Part shown: positions 6,003 to 15,153 of the stretch, piece after piece | How positions within the stretch are numbered: position 1 is the first letter of the stretch | Layout of the letters: every line of letters begins with the position of its first letter | Source of the DNA: Micromonospora sp. NBC_01796 | Lineage (GTDB): Bacteria; Actinomycetota; Actinomycetes; Mycobacteriales; Micromonosporaceae | Direction: 5' to 3' | DNA length: 64,000 nucleotides | Assembly: GCF_035917455.1 (NCBI RefSeq) | Contig: NZ_CP109078.1 | Span: 3,410,001 to 3,474,000 of the forward strand | Made by a program: the position numbers and the translations under genes | Notes under the pieces: generated by a model | What the model saw: the letters and a program-made list of their open reading frames with translations, nothing else | What the model was told of the DNA's origin: nothing | The model's database searches: none

Positions 6003-8339
6003 GTGAGCCTGACCGCGACCGGCCCCCACGGCCCCGCCGGAGCAACCGGAGCCGGAGCAACCGGAGCAACCGGAGGCGCAGCACCCGGAGCCGGAGCAGC
6101 CGGAGGCGCGGCAACCGGAGCCGTGCCGGCGACCGGTCGGGCGCCCGGTGTGGTGCTGGACGCGGTGTTGGAGCGGATCACGTACGCCAACGAGGAGACC
6201 GGGTACACGATCGCCCGGGTGGCGACCGAGCGGTCCGGCAACGACCTGCTCACCGTGGTCGGGGCGCTGCTCGGTGCGCAGCCGGGGGAGAGCCTGCGGC
6301 TGGTCGGGCGGTGGGGCTCGCACCCGAAGTACGGGCGACAGTTCGAGGTGCACTCGTACACGACGGTGCTGCCAGCGACGATCCAGGGCATCGAGCGTTA
6401 TCTCGGCTCCGGGCTGATCAAGGGGATCGGCCCGAAGATGGCCGCCCGGATCGTGGAGCTGTTCGGGGCGGACACCCTCCGGATCATCGAGGAGGAACCC
6501 GGCCGGCTGGTCGAGGTGCACGGCCTCGGCAAGAAACGTACGGCGATGATCGGCGCCGCGTGGGAGGAACAGAAGGCGATCAAGGAAGTAATGATCTTCC
6601 TTCAGGGCGTCGGAGTCTCCACCTCACTGGCCGTACGGATCTACAAGAAGTACGGCGACACGTCCGTGGCCGTGGTCCGGGACGAGCCGTACAAGCTGGC
6701 CGCGGACGTGTGGGGGATCGGCTTCAAGACCGCCGACACCATCGCCCAGGCGGTCGGCATCCCGCACGACAGCCCGCAGCGGGTCCAGGCCGGCATCCAG
6801 TACACCCTCTCCGAGGCGACCGACAGCGGCCACTGCTACCTGCCCGAACCGAACCTGGTCGCGGACGCCACCGAGATCCTCCAGGTCCCCGCCGACCTGG
6901 TCCGCACCTGCCTGGACACCCTCGCCACCGACGAAGGCGTCGTACGCGAACAGGTCCCGAACCGCAGCACCGAGGGCGCGACCATTCCGGCGGTGTACCT
7001 GGTGCCGTTCCACCGAGCCGAGACCGCGCTGGCAAACAGCCTGCTCCGGCTGCTCAACCATCGCAGCGACCGGATGCCGGCGTTCGCCGGGGTGGACTGG
7101 GAGAAGGCGCTGCGCTGGCTGCGTACCCGGACCGGGGCCGACCTGGCCGAGGAGCAGGAACGGGCGGTCCGGCTCGCACTCACCGCGAAGGTCGCCGTCC
7201 TCACCGGCGGACCCGGCTGCGGCAAGTCCTTCACTGTCAAATCGATCATCGCCCTGGCGGCGGCGAAACAGGCGAAGATCGTGCTGGCCGCGCCGACCGG
7301 TCGGGCCGCGAAGCGGATGACCGAGCTGACCGGGCATCCCGCCGCCACCGTGCACCGACTCCTGCAACTGCGCCCCGGCGGCGAGCCGACCCACGACCGG
7401 GACAACCCGATCGACGCCGACCTGATAGTGGTCGACGAGGCGTCCATGCTGGACCTGATCCTGGCCAACAAGCTGATCAAAGCGGTCGCGCCCGGCGCTC
7501 ACCTGCTGCTCGTCGGCGACGTGGACCAGCTCCCCTCGGTCGGAGCCGGTGAGGTGCTGCGCGACGTACTCGGCGCCGAAGCCATCCCCCGGGTACGCCT
7601 GACGAAGATCTTCCGCCAGGCACAGGAGTCCGGGGTGGTGGTCAACGCCCACCGGATCAACGCCGGCCAGCCGCCGGCGATCGGCGAATATCCCGACTTC
7701 TTCCTCTTCCCGGTCGACGAACCGGAGGAGACGGCGAAACTCGTGGTCGACATCGTCGCCCGGCGGATCCCGCGCAAGTTCAACCTGCACCCACGCGACA
7801 TCCAGGTACTCACCCCGATGCACCGGGGCCCGGCCGGAGCCGGCAACCTCAACACGATCCTCCAGGAGGCGCTCGCTCCGCACCGGGAGTCAATGCCCGA
7901 GCGGCGGCACGGGGCCAGGGTCTTCCGGGTCGGTGACAAGGTGATCCAGATCCGCAACAACTACGACAAGGGCAGGGCCGGGGTCTTCAACGGGACCGTC
8001 GGCGTGATCACCGCCCTCAGCGGCGAGGACCGCCAGCTCACCGTCCGCACCGACGAGGACGAGGACCTGACGTACGACTTCGACGAGCTGGACGAGCTGC
8101 AACACGCGTACGCCATCACGGTGCACCGGTCCCAGGGCAGCGAGTACCCGGCGGTCGTCATCCCGGTGACGATGAGTTCGTACACGATGTTGCAGCGCAA
8201 CCTGCTCTACACCGCGGTCACCCGGGCCCGGAAGCTCGTCGTGCTCGCCGGCTCGCGCAAGGCGATCGCGATCGCGGTCCGTACCGCCGGGACCGGCCGC
8301 CGGCACACCGCCCTCACCCACCGGCTGACCACCTCGTAA
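6003..8339 (+). CDS. recD2: RecD2-like SF1B DNA helicase
   Basis: A 778-residue ATP-dependent 5'-3' DNA helicase of the RecD2/RecD-like family, which acts in DNA repair without RecBC. After a low-complexity leader come the N-terminal OB-like and helix-hairpin-helix regions (GLIKGIGPKMAARIVELFG). Helicase motif I follows, GGPGCGKSF at about 401-409, then motif II VVDEASMLD at about 477-485 and the C-terminal motif VHRSQGSEY near 708. The first 50 residues are an unusual Gly/Ala/Thr repeat (GATGAGATGATGG) that I infer is disordered. The GTG at 6003 is preceded at 6 nt by CATGAT, suggesting a leaderless start; an internal start after the repeat cannot be excluded. Confidence 0.9.
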   Translation: MSLTATGPHGPAGATGAGATGATGGAAPGAGAAGGAATGAVPATGRAPGVVLDAVLERITYANEETGYTIARVATERSGNDLLTVVGALLGAQPGESLRLVGRWGSHPKYGRQFEVHSYTTVLPATIQGIERYLGSGLIKGIGPKMAARIVELFGADTLRIIEEEPGRLVEVHGLGKKRTAMIGAAWEEQKAIKEVMIFLQGVGVSTSLAVRIYKKYGDTSVAVVRDEPYKLAADVWGIGFKTADTIAQAVGIPHDSPQRVQAGIQYTLSEATDSGHCYLPEPNLVADATEILQVPADLVRTCLDTLATDEGVVREQVPNRSTEGATIPAVYLVPFHRAETALANSLLRLLNHRSDRMPAFAGVDWEKALRWLRTRTGADLAEEQERAVRLALTAKVAVLTGGPGCGKSFTVKSIIALAAAKQAKIVLAAPTGRAAKRMTELTGHPAATVHRLLQLRPGGEPTHDRDNPIDADLIVVDEASMLDLILANKLIKAVAPGAHLLLVGDVDQLPSVGAGEVLRDVLGAEAIPRVRLTKIFRQAQESGVVVNAHRINAGQPPAIGEYPDFFLFPVDEPEETAKLVVDIVARRIPRKFNLHPRDIQVLTPMHRGPAGAGNLNTILQEALAPHRESMPERRHGARVFRVGDKVIQIRNNYDKGRAGVFNGTVGVITALSGEDRQLTVRTDEDEDLTYDFDELDELQHAYAITVHRSQGSEYPAVVIPVTMSSYTMLQRNLLYTAVTRARKLVVLAGSRKAIAIAVRTAGTGRRHTALTHRLTTS
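6038..6125 (+). repeat. Degenerate GGAGCAACC/GGAGCC repeat in the recD2 5' end
   Basis: Short imperfect repeats of GGAGCAACC, GGAGCCGGA and GGAGGCG are strung together and encode a collagen-like Gly/Ala/Thr tract, residues about 13-42 of the helicase. Such repeats can change length by slippage. Confidence 0.7.
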
Positions 8340-8370
8340 CAGTCGGTCCCGGCCCGCCCGCGCACACGAA

Positions 8371-8414
8371 GGTGTGCCGGCCGATCGGCGGGGGCTCGAT
8401 CAGGCCGGCACACC
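8371..8414. terminator. Bidirectional hairpin terminator
   Basis: A perfect 12-bp outer stem (GGTGTGCCGGCC at 8371-8382, complement at 8403-8414) is extended inward by GATCG/CGATC with one bulged A, giving about 17 bp around a 9-nt loop. It separates the convergent recD2-like and beta-trefoil genes. Confidence 0.85.
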
Positions 8415-8424
8415 GGTCCGCAGG

Positions 8425-9060
8425 TCAGGCGATGGTGAACTGCATGTTCGTCTGGTTCTTGTAGCGGCAGTCGTAGAGCGCCAGGTTCGCCCCCTGCTTG
8501 CGGCTGTTGCCGTGGATGTTCAGGCACTTTCCGGTGTAGCCCGTGCGGGTGGCGATGTAGCACCGGTTGCCCGGCGCCGCGCAGTTTATGAAGAACATCT
8601 GGCGGAATTCGTAGTCGCACTTGCGCTGGACGATCGTGACATTGTTCTTCGCAGCGCCGTTGGTCGCCCAGCACCAGCCGGCAGCCCACTGCGGGCGGAC
8701 CGCGTAGATGAACGGGTTGCCCTCGTCCGACAACGGGACGATCTCGAACCGCTGGGTCTTCTTACGCGGGTCGCATGACCGCTGCTGGATCTTCGCGCCG
8801 TTCGCGCCCTTCTTGGTGGTGCTGGACACCGTCAGACACAGGCCACTGTTGCCCGCCCGGATCTGGTGCACACCGGTCACCGGCCCCGCCGCGGTACGTG
8901 AGGTCGTACCCGCCGTCCGCGCCGCGGCGTTCGCCTCCGGCTCGGGCTTGAGGTTCGCGACCGCGATGTACGCGGTGGCCACCAGGGCCACCAGACCGAG
9001 CACCTGGACCATGCGTGGTACCCGGCGGACTACTCGGGGAATGCCAATTCGGCGAATCAT
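8425..9060 (-). CDS. Secreted or membrane-anchored ricin-type beta-trefoil protein
   Basis: A 211-residue protein with an N-terminal basic stretch and one hydrophobic segment (VLGLVALVATAYIAVANL, about residues 19-36) that acts as signal anchor or signal peptide. The rest, about 60-210, shows the repeating pattern of a ricin-B-like beta-trefoil (SGLCLTVSS, AGWCWATNG, GKCLNIHGN) with paired Cys residues. These domains bind carbohydrate; no catalytic domain is attached. Its ATG overlaps the TGA of the upstream gene (ATGA at 9057-9060), so the two form an operon. Confidence 0.7.
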   Translation of the reverse strand: MIRRIGIPRVVRRVPRMVQVLGLVALVATAYIAVANLKPEPEANAAARTAGTTSRTAAGPVTGVHQIRAGNSGLCLTVSSTTKKGANGAKIQQRSCDPRKKTQRFEIVPLSDEGNPFIYAVRPQWAAGWCWATNGAAKNNVTIVQRKCDYEFRQMFFINCAAPGNRCYIATRTGYTGKCLNIHGNSRKQGANLALYDCRYKNQTNMQFTIA

Positions 9061-9512
9061 GCCGCACCCTTCGTGTTGCAGTATCGTTGGAAGTCACTGC
9101 CCTGATAGAGGCAGACCAGTACGCGCACATCCCGTACATTCCGCAGCGATTTGTTCACGCTCGCGGACCGTTTGGTGTGCGTGGTCTTCAGTCGGATCTT
9201 CTTCACCTTGTTCGTCTTGCAGTCCACATAGGTGAACCAGGCGATGGCGCCGTGCGAGTCGCTGTCCCGGGTGTCCAACAGGGTCCCGGTGACCTTCGCG
9301 TCGTAGCAGCGTCCGTTCTTCTTCCAGGTGACCCGACCGGAGATTCCACCGCCCTGCCCGGAGTCGGCGGTCCGCAGGTCGATGTTCCATGCCTTCTTGG
9401 GCGGGGCCGCCGCGCTGGCCACCACCGAACTGGCCAGCAGGCCCGCGATGATGAGTGTTATCGCGCCGAGGAGCGCCAGGACGCCCTTGCGTCCGGGAGG
9501 AATTCGTTTCAT
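9057..9512 (-). CDS. Small secreted Lys-rich protein
   Basis: A 151-residue protein with a clear Sec signal peptide (MKRIPPGRKGVLALLGAITL onward, cleavage after VVASAAA near residue 36). The mature part is beta-rich, basic and has four Cys (RCYD, VDCK, LVCLY, RYCN) that could form two disulfides. No family recognised. ATG 9512 has AGGAG 7 nt upstream. It is translationally coupled to the beta-trefoil gene, so the two may act together outside the cell. Confidence 0.7.
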   Translation of the reverse strand: MKRIPPGRKGVLALLGAITLIIAGLLASSVVASAAAPPKKAWNIDLRTADSGQGGGISGRVTWKKNGRCYDAKVTGTLLDTRDSDSHGAIAWFTYVDCKTNKVKKIRLKTTHTKRSASVNKSLRNVRDVRVLVCLYQGSDFQRYCNTKGAA

Positions 9513-9864
9513 AGCTTCTCCTGTTCGTGTCGATCCAGAGTGGAATTCGGTGGTCCGGGGGTGCACTCAGGCAACCAGGAAACAAATCGACGGTTCAAGC
9601 CGATTCGCGGGCGGGACTGTACGGGACCTTCCGCCCCTGGCCGAGCAGCGAATCCGACCGGTCCGGGACAGGCACCGGACGGGCCGCTGGCAGCAACGGG
9701 ACGGCCGGTACGGGCCGGGACGCGTACGCCACGGTGGTCCGAACTTTCCCGTACGGCGCCATTCCTGACAGGACAGGGTGCGGCACTGTGCACTGATTCC
9801 CATGCGCGGGCCGAGCAGGACTCCTCCGCGAATACGTCAGCATCGGCTCTGGAGGTCGACGACA
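9513..9864. other. Divergent intergenic region between two secreted-protein genes
   Basis: About 350 bp hold no credible gene. The middle is rich in short imperfect GGGAC/CGGAC repeats (9655-9725), similar in style to the 16-bp array at 3494 and to the stretch at 13385-13460. All three lie upstream of genes for secreted proteins. No clear promoter box was found for either direction. Confidence 0.4.
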
Positions 9865-11166
9865 TTGAGAAGAATTCGCAAGGTGCTGCCACTGCTGTTC
9901 GCGACGACCCTGATCGCCGGGGCAATCGCGCTCACCACCGGCCTCGCCAGCGCGGCTGGTAACTGCACCGGAAACGTCAACAAGAAGGCGTTGTGCCACG
10001 CCCAGGAACAGGTGGGGAAGAAGTGCAGTTGGGACGCGTCGCAGACAAAGACCCTGGCGTGTGCCCGGATCAGCTATGAGGCGTACCGCAAGGCGGGACT
10101 GAAGGGGAACTACCTGCCCGCGTCCGGCAGCTACAACCAGGGAATCAAGTTGGGCTGGACCGTCCCGGTGAAGGACCGTAAGGCCGGGGACCTGCTCTAC
10201 TTCAACGAGTTGGACAAGGGTGTCGACCGGGTCGGGATCTACGCCGGAAACGGCAAGGTGATCATCCCTACGGGTTCGCCGACCTCGAAGAATCCCGAGA
10301 CCGTCAAGTCCACCGAGCTGACCCCCGCGCGGATCAAGCTGCTCTCGAAACTGGCGGTACGCCCCGTCCTCGCCGATCCCAAGATTGACACGATTCGGGT
10401 GAACACCGCCATCGCGGAGAAGAACCCCACCGATCCGTGCCCCGAGCCCGACGGCGATGCCCCGGAGGGGGACGAACCCACCGACGACACCGAGACTCCG
10501 GAAGGCGACACCGCCGCGCCGGAGGACGGCACCGAAACTCCGGAAGGCGACACAGCCGCGCCGGAGGACGGCACCGAGACCCCGGAAGGCGACACCACCC
10601 CCGAGGGGGACAGTGCTCCCGAGGGCGGCACGGACGCTTCCGATGGGGAGACGACAACCAGCACCTCCGGCGGCACCACCACGACCACGACGACGACAAC
10701 CACCAACGACGGAACCACCACCACGACCACCACCACGACCGGCGGCGACCCCGCCGACGCCGATCCGGCGCCCGAAGGCGCCGCAACCGACCCGGCCCCG
10801 GAGGCGCCCGAGGGCGATGCGGGTGCGGATGCCCCGGAGGGCGACGCGGACTCGGAAACGCCCGAGGGTGACACGGACGCCGACAACCCCGAGGGCGACG
10901 GCGACAGCCCCGAGGGAGACGCCGATGGCGACGCGGGTTGCGCGGAGACCGACGAGTCGACGACAGAGGAAGACCCGGGACCGGGCGACGAGTCGACCAC
11001 CGAGCCGGCCGACGACTGCGTCGACACCGACGTGGTCGACAACAAGATCGTGATCATCGACCCGTCCGACGTGCTGGACAACAAGCCCGGCGTCGTGGAA
11101 CCGGCTATGCCTGGGGACGGCGGCGCCGGCACGAACTCCGAGGAGGAACCATGCGACCGACCCTGA
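9865..11166 (+). CDS. NlpC/P60-fold secreted protein, probably catalytically dead, with acidic repeat tail
   Basis: A 433-residue exported protein. I place the start at TTG 9865 because GGAGGT lies 8 nt upstream; this gives a clean signal peptide ending GLASA near residue 30. Residues about 33-150 align by eye with the NlpC/P60 protein of the next gene: the Cys is kept (C66, LACARISYEAY), but the catalytic His is Arg122 (DRVGIYAG against DHVGIYAG) and the second His is lost. Residues about 195-433 are acidic low-complexity sequence with repeats of TETPEGDTAAPEDG and a poly-Thr run. I infer a non-enzymatic cell-wall-associated paralogue. Confidence 0.75.
   Translation: MRRIRKVLPLLFATTLIAGAIALTTGLASAAGNCTGNVNKKALCHAQEQVGKKCSWDASQTKTLACARISYEAYRKAGLKGNYLPASGSYNQGIKLGWTVPVKDRKAGDLLYFNELDKGVDRVGIYAGNGKVIIPTGSPTSKNPETVKSTELTPARIKLLSKLAVRPVLADPKIDTIRVNTAIAEKNPTDPCPEPDGDAPEGDEPTDDTETPEGDTAAPEDGTETPEGDTAAPEDGTETPEGDTTPEGDSAPEGGTDASDGETTTSTSGGTTTTTTTTTTNDGTTTTTTTTTGGDPADADPAPEGAATDPAPEAPEGDAGADAPEGDADSETPEGDTDADNPEGDGDSPEGDADGDAGCAETDESTTEEDPGPGDESTTEPADDCVDTDVVDNKIVIIDPSDVLDNKPGVVEPAMPGDGGAGTNSEEEPCDRP
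10489..10596 (+). repeat. 42-bp in-frame tandem repeat, about 2.6 copies
   Basis: Units begin at 10489, 10531 and 10573 (partial) and encode TETPEGDTAAPEDG. They are almost identical at the DNA level, so the duplication is recent or actively homogenised. They lie within the acidic tail of the NlpC/P60-like gene. Confidence 0.85.
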
Positions 11167-11789
11167 TCCGGAACCCCTGGCCCGGACTGCAACCCTTCGC
11201 CAGGCTGATCTTCGCCCTGGTCCTGATCGGCGGCGCCCTGCTCGGTCTGAGCAGTCTCGCCAGTGCCGCAGGAAAGTCGTGCAGCAGCGGCAGTCCGGGC
11301 GAGCGGGCGGTCTGCCGGGCCGAGCAGCAGGTCGGCGACCGGTACGCCATGGGCACCGAGGGGCCCAACACCTTCGACTGCTCCGGTCTCGCCTACTACG
11401 CGTACAAGGGAACCGGGGTGGGGTTGAAGCGTACGACCGCGGAGGCGCAGTCCCACAAGGGGAAGACGGTCTCGGTCAAGAACCTCCAGAAGGGTGACCT
11501 GCTCTACTTCGACTGGAACAACGACGGGAACGCCGACCACGTCGGCATCTACGCCGGCAAGGGCAAGATGGTGCACGCGTCGTCCGGGTCCGGCAAGGTC
11601 AAGAAGGTCGCCCTGACCGCGTACTACAAGAACCACCTGGACACGGCCAAGCGGCTCGCGCCGACCAAGCCGACCAAGCCGAAGGTCGACCCGAAGAAGC
11701 CGTCGACGGGCGAGACACAGCCACCCAAGCCGGAGCCGACGCCCAGCCCGGTCCAGACCTACATCGAAATCAACCCCGCGTACGGGTGA
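11151..11789 (+). CDS. Secreted NlpC/P60 peptidoglycan hydrolase
   Basis: A 212-residue exported cysteine peptidase expected to cut peptide stems of peptidoglycan. Signal peptide about residues 1-40 (ends LASAAG). Catalytic residues are visible: C77 in TFDCSGL, H130 in ADHVGIYAG and H142 in KMVHASSG. The C-terminal 45 residues are Lys/Pro-rich (PTKPTKPKVDPKKP), probably a wall-binding or linker tail. The ATG at 11151 has AGGAGG 4 nt upstream. It overlaps the preceding paralogue by 16 nt, so the active and inactive forms are co-translated. Confidence 0.88.
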   Translation: MRPTLIRNPWPGLQPFARLIFALVLIGGALLGLSSLASAAGKSCSSGSPGERAVCRAEQQVGDRYAMGTEGPNTFDCSGLAYYAYKGTGVGLKRTTAEAQSHKGKTVSVKNLQKGDLLYFDWNNDGNADHVGIYAGKGKMVHASSGSGKVKKVALTAYYKNHLDTAKRLAPTKPTKPKVDPKKPSTGETQPPKPEPTPSPVQTYIEINPAYG

Positions 11790-11820
11790 GACGACCCGTC
11801 CCGCTTGTCGGGCGTACGCG

Positions 11821-11858
11821 AAAGGGGCGGTCCGCTCGCGCGGACCGCCCCCTTTGTT
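11821..11858. terminator. Strong bidirectional terminator
   Basis: A perfect 12-bp stem (GGGGCGGTCCGC at 11824-11835, complement at 11840-11851) with a 4-nt loop is flanked by AAA and CTTTGTT. It serves the NlpC/P60 gene and the convergent ABC ATPase gene. Confidence 0.92.
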
Positions 11859-11876
11859 GTCGCCTGTCGTGCTACC

Positions 11877-12968
<1,092 letters not shown>

Positions 12969-13288
12969 GGTGAAGCGCTTCCTTTCACCGGCAGGAACGT
13001 GCCGGACGATCCGAGTGAAGGAGCTTCCGGCGAGGGGGGCCGCACCGGTCCGGCGACGCGCCGGGGGCCACTGGGGTGGTCGGCGTGTCGTCCGTGTCAC
13101 GCCACCGTAATCCGCCCGGCCCACCCTGCCAAGGTCAGAGGCGTACGGAGAGACGCGATCGACTCACATTTCGGGCATCAGGGCACGGCAAGCCATCAAT
13201 GGGTACGGCGATCGTGCCGAACTTGTCGGTCGGCGACCGTGGCGGCGTGGGGATCGGCAACCAGGTAGCTATGCTGACCCGGAACACT
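12969..13288. other. Divergent intergenic region of msiK and tRNA-Thr
   Basis: No gene is seen. A -10-like TATGCT at 13270-13275 lies 13 nt before the tRNA and is a candidate promoter element. I saw nothing else of note in the 320 bp. Confidence 0.4.
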
Positions 13289-13362
13289 GCCCCTGTAGCT
13301 CAGCTGGCCAGAGCACCCGCCTTGTAAGCGGGATGTCGCCGGTTCGATCCCGGCCGGGGGCT
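13289..13362 (+). tRNA. tRNA-Thr (anticodon TGT)
   Basis: A 74-nt cloverleaf. The acceptor stem GCCCCTG pairs with CGGGGGC (one G-T pair). The anticodon stem CCCGC/GCGGG encloses loop CTTGTAA with anticodon TGT at 13323-13325, and the T-arm GCCGG-TTCGATC-CCGGC is perfect. T33 and the TTCGATC loop are canonical. CCA is not encoded. It reads ACA and wobble ACN threonine codons. Confidence 0.96.
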
Positions 13363-13488
13363 CTTACCTACCCTGACCTGCGTGGAACGGGCCGCCGAGC
13401 AGGCGGGACGGTCCCGTACGGCGTCCCGGACTGCCCCGTACCCGTTCCGCCTCGACGGGACGACGGGCGAACAGCTTGCCTGATCGGC

Positions 13489-14076
13489 ATGACACGCATT
13501 CGAGCTTTTCTCGGCCGGAAGACGGCCCAGTTCGGTCTTCTCGCGGTGGCCCTGGTGGCCATCTCCGGCCTCGTTGTCGTTAACGGCGACCTGGCCCAGG
13601 CGCGGGCCAACGACCGGGCGGTGACGACCACCTACCTGCTCCGGGGCAAGGGCCCGGTCACCAACCAGAGCGATCAGCTCTACGTGACCAGCGGCACCCA
13701 GGCCACCTGCAAGAAGGGGAAGAAGTACCTGCTCACCGCGACCTGGTACGCCAGGAACGTGACGAAGACCAGCGCGTACATCGACAAGGTCGTGGTCCGC
13801 TACAGCGCCGGGATCAAGGGGAAGTCCGTCTTCCTGGCCAAGGGGGAGCTCTACGACGCCTCCGGGAAGAACTACTGGGGAGCGGGCACCGCCGATCACG
13901 TCAAGATCTCCGGCGGAAGGTCACTGACCGTGACGCACCACATCCGTAAGACGGTCAGCTTCGCCAAGGGCCCGGTCACCTTCAAGAGGTACGCGACCGT
14001 CGGCGGGACCGGGCAGGAAGCTGTCTGGTGCCACGGCCCGGCCGCACTCCAGATCCAACTGCGCCCGTCCCGCTGA
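13489..14076 (+). CDS. Secreted Lys-rich hypothetical protein
   Basis: A 195-residue exported protein. The signal peptide spans about residues 1-40 (FGLLAVALVAISGLVVV then AQARA). The mature part is beta-strand-rich and basic (KKGKKYLLTATWYARNVTK) with two Cys. No family recognised. It is similar in style to the secreted protein at 9057-9512 and could belong to the same group of small extracellular basic proteins, though I see no clear sequence homology. The ATG 13489 lacks a good Shine-Dalgarno. Confidence 0.65.
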   Translation: MTRIRAFLGRKTAQFGLLAVALVAISGLVVVNGDLAQARANDRAVTTTYLLRGKGPVTNQSDQLYVTSGTQATCKKGKKYLLTATWYARNVTKTSAYIDKVVVRYSAGIKGKSVFLAKGELYDASGKNYWGAGTADHVKISGGRSLTVTHHIRKTVSFAKGPVTFKRYATVGGTGQEAVWCHGPAALQIQLRPSR

Positions 14077-14120
14077 CCGTCCCCGTCCGTCCGTAACCGA
14101 GCCGTCCACGACCCCCGTCA

Positions 14121-14158
14121 GAGCAGCGCGTCGGCCACCCGGCCGGCGCGCTGCTTCC
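14121..14158. terminator. Hairpin terminator between convergent genes
   Basis: GCAGCGCG (14123-14130) pairs with CGCGCTGC (14147-14154), with an inner GGCC/GGCC stem after a 2-nt mismatch, followed by TTCC. It lies between the secreted protein gene and the convergent membrane-protein pair. Confidence 0.65.
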
Positions 14159-14166
14159 GGTCGGCA

Positions 14167-14358
14167 CTACGGGGAGACGAACGGTGGCCCGGTCAGCGTC
14201 GGCACCGGGGTCGGTGGTGCGGTCGGCGGAACGTCGCGCTGGGAGAGCCAGCGCAGTCCCAGGAGGATGCCGGCGACCACCAGCCCGATCAGTAGCGCGG
14301 CGATCAGCACCGGACCCAGGTCGTGTCCCGCGCCGCGCGACGGCTGTCCACCCGTCAC
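14167..14358 (-). CDS. Small single-pass membrane protein
   Basis: A 63-residue protein with one transmembrane helix (PVLIAALLIGLVVAGILLGL) and a Pro/Thr-rich C-terminal tail. No family recognised. The GTG at 14358 overlaps the TGA of the upstream gene as GTGA (14355-14358), so it is translationally coupled to it and probably works with it at the membrane. Confidence 0.6.
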   Translation of the reverse strand: MTGGQPSRGAGHDLGPVLIAALLIGLVVAGILLGLRWLSQRDVPPTAPPTPVPTLTGPPFVSP

Positions 14359-14924
14359 AACTGCGCCAGTACGGTTCGGGCCGCCGTGACCGCGGCCGCC
14401 AGCGCCAGGGGCTCGGTGGAGGGTTTCACGTGGTAGGTCACCTCGACCATGTCGCCGTCCTGCACCGCCAGCACCTGCACCTCGACGTCGTCGGGATCGT
14501 CGCGCCGGTCGGGGAGGACGGCGTAGGCGTACCGGCCCAGTCCGGTCACGTCGACCACGCGGTCGGTGCCCTGCGAGTGGAAGCGCTTGCGTCCGCCGAA
14601 CGCGTCCTGCGCCTCGGTCGACGGGGTCCGGAAGCTGCTGGGGCCGAAACGTTCCACCGAGATCCGCAGGTTGCCGTCGTTCGGGGCACCGTCCGTTCCC
14701 GAGTTCCAGACGCAGCCCGTAAGCCGGCTCTGGTCCTCGCCGGGGACGGCCTCCGTGTCCGGGTCGGGCACCAGTTGGACGAGCAGACCGCCGGGAACCA
14801 GCCCGCAGGCGGCGGGCGGCGGGGCCGGGTCGAAGGGCTGGCAGACGACCAGGTAGCTCAGCGCCGCGGCGGCGACCCACACCGCGAGCGCGACGGGCGT
14901 GGAGACCCGGGGAAGTGCCGGCAT
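14355..14924 (-). CDS. Membrane-anchored or secreted hypothetical protein
   Basis: A 189-residue protein with an N-terminal hydrophobic segment (VALAVWVAAAALSYLVVC, residues about 12-29) ending in a Cys, so a lipoprotein or signal anchor. The rest is a beta-rich extracytoplasmic domain with Cys pairs (PPAACGL, LTGCVW). It is reminiscent of DUF3558-type lipoproteins, but I am not certain. ATG 14924 is preferred over GTG 14927 because a TAGGTT -10 box (14931-14936) sits exactly 6 nt upstream, predicting a leaderless mRNA. Confidence 0.6.
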   Translation of the reverse strand: MPALPRVSTPVALAVWVAAAALSYLVVCQPFDPAPPPAACGLVPGGLLVQLVPDPDTEAVPGEDQSRLTGCVWNSGTDGAPNDGNLRISVERFGPSSFRTPSTEAQDAFGGRKRFHSQGTDRVVDVTGLGRYAYAVLPDRRDDPDDVEVQVLAVQDGDMVEVTYHVKPSTEPLALAAAVTAARTVLAQL

Positions 14925-15011
14925 CACGCCAACCTAGTCCACATCGGCCGATCCGGGCGTCGAGCAGTCCTGACCGGTCCACTACCGCGACCATGTCGGT
15001 AGCCTTTGGGG

Positions 15012-15152
15012 ATGCATGACCTGCCGAAGGCCGAATTCGCCTTTCCCGGGCCACTGCGCGACCAGTTGGTCGCGGCCATCCTCGACGGCACGAAGACCTC
15101 GACCACCTCTCCGGAAATCGACTGTCAACGCGAGCAGGGCGAGTGGTTCTGA
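15012..15152 (+). pseudogene. Truncated ASCH-domain gene
   Basis: A 46-codon frame begins MHDLPKAEFAFPGPLRDQLV and continues through ILDGTKTSTTS, the N-terminus of ASCH-domain proteins (RNA-binding PUA-like fold, normally about 140-150 residues). After Ser32 the similarity stops and 13 unrelated residues lead to a TGA. Most of the domain is therefore missing, as after an internal deletion. The promoter looks intact: TAGCCT at 15000-15005 lies 6 nt before the ATG. The stop is 1 nt from the next start, so the remnant may now act as a leader for the following gene. Confidence 0.65.
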
Positions 15153-15153
15153 C

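Noticed and set aside
10489-10740. CRISPR or non-coding repeat
   Set aside because: The repeat is in frame inside a secreted protein and encodes a coherent acidic tail.
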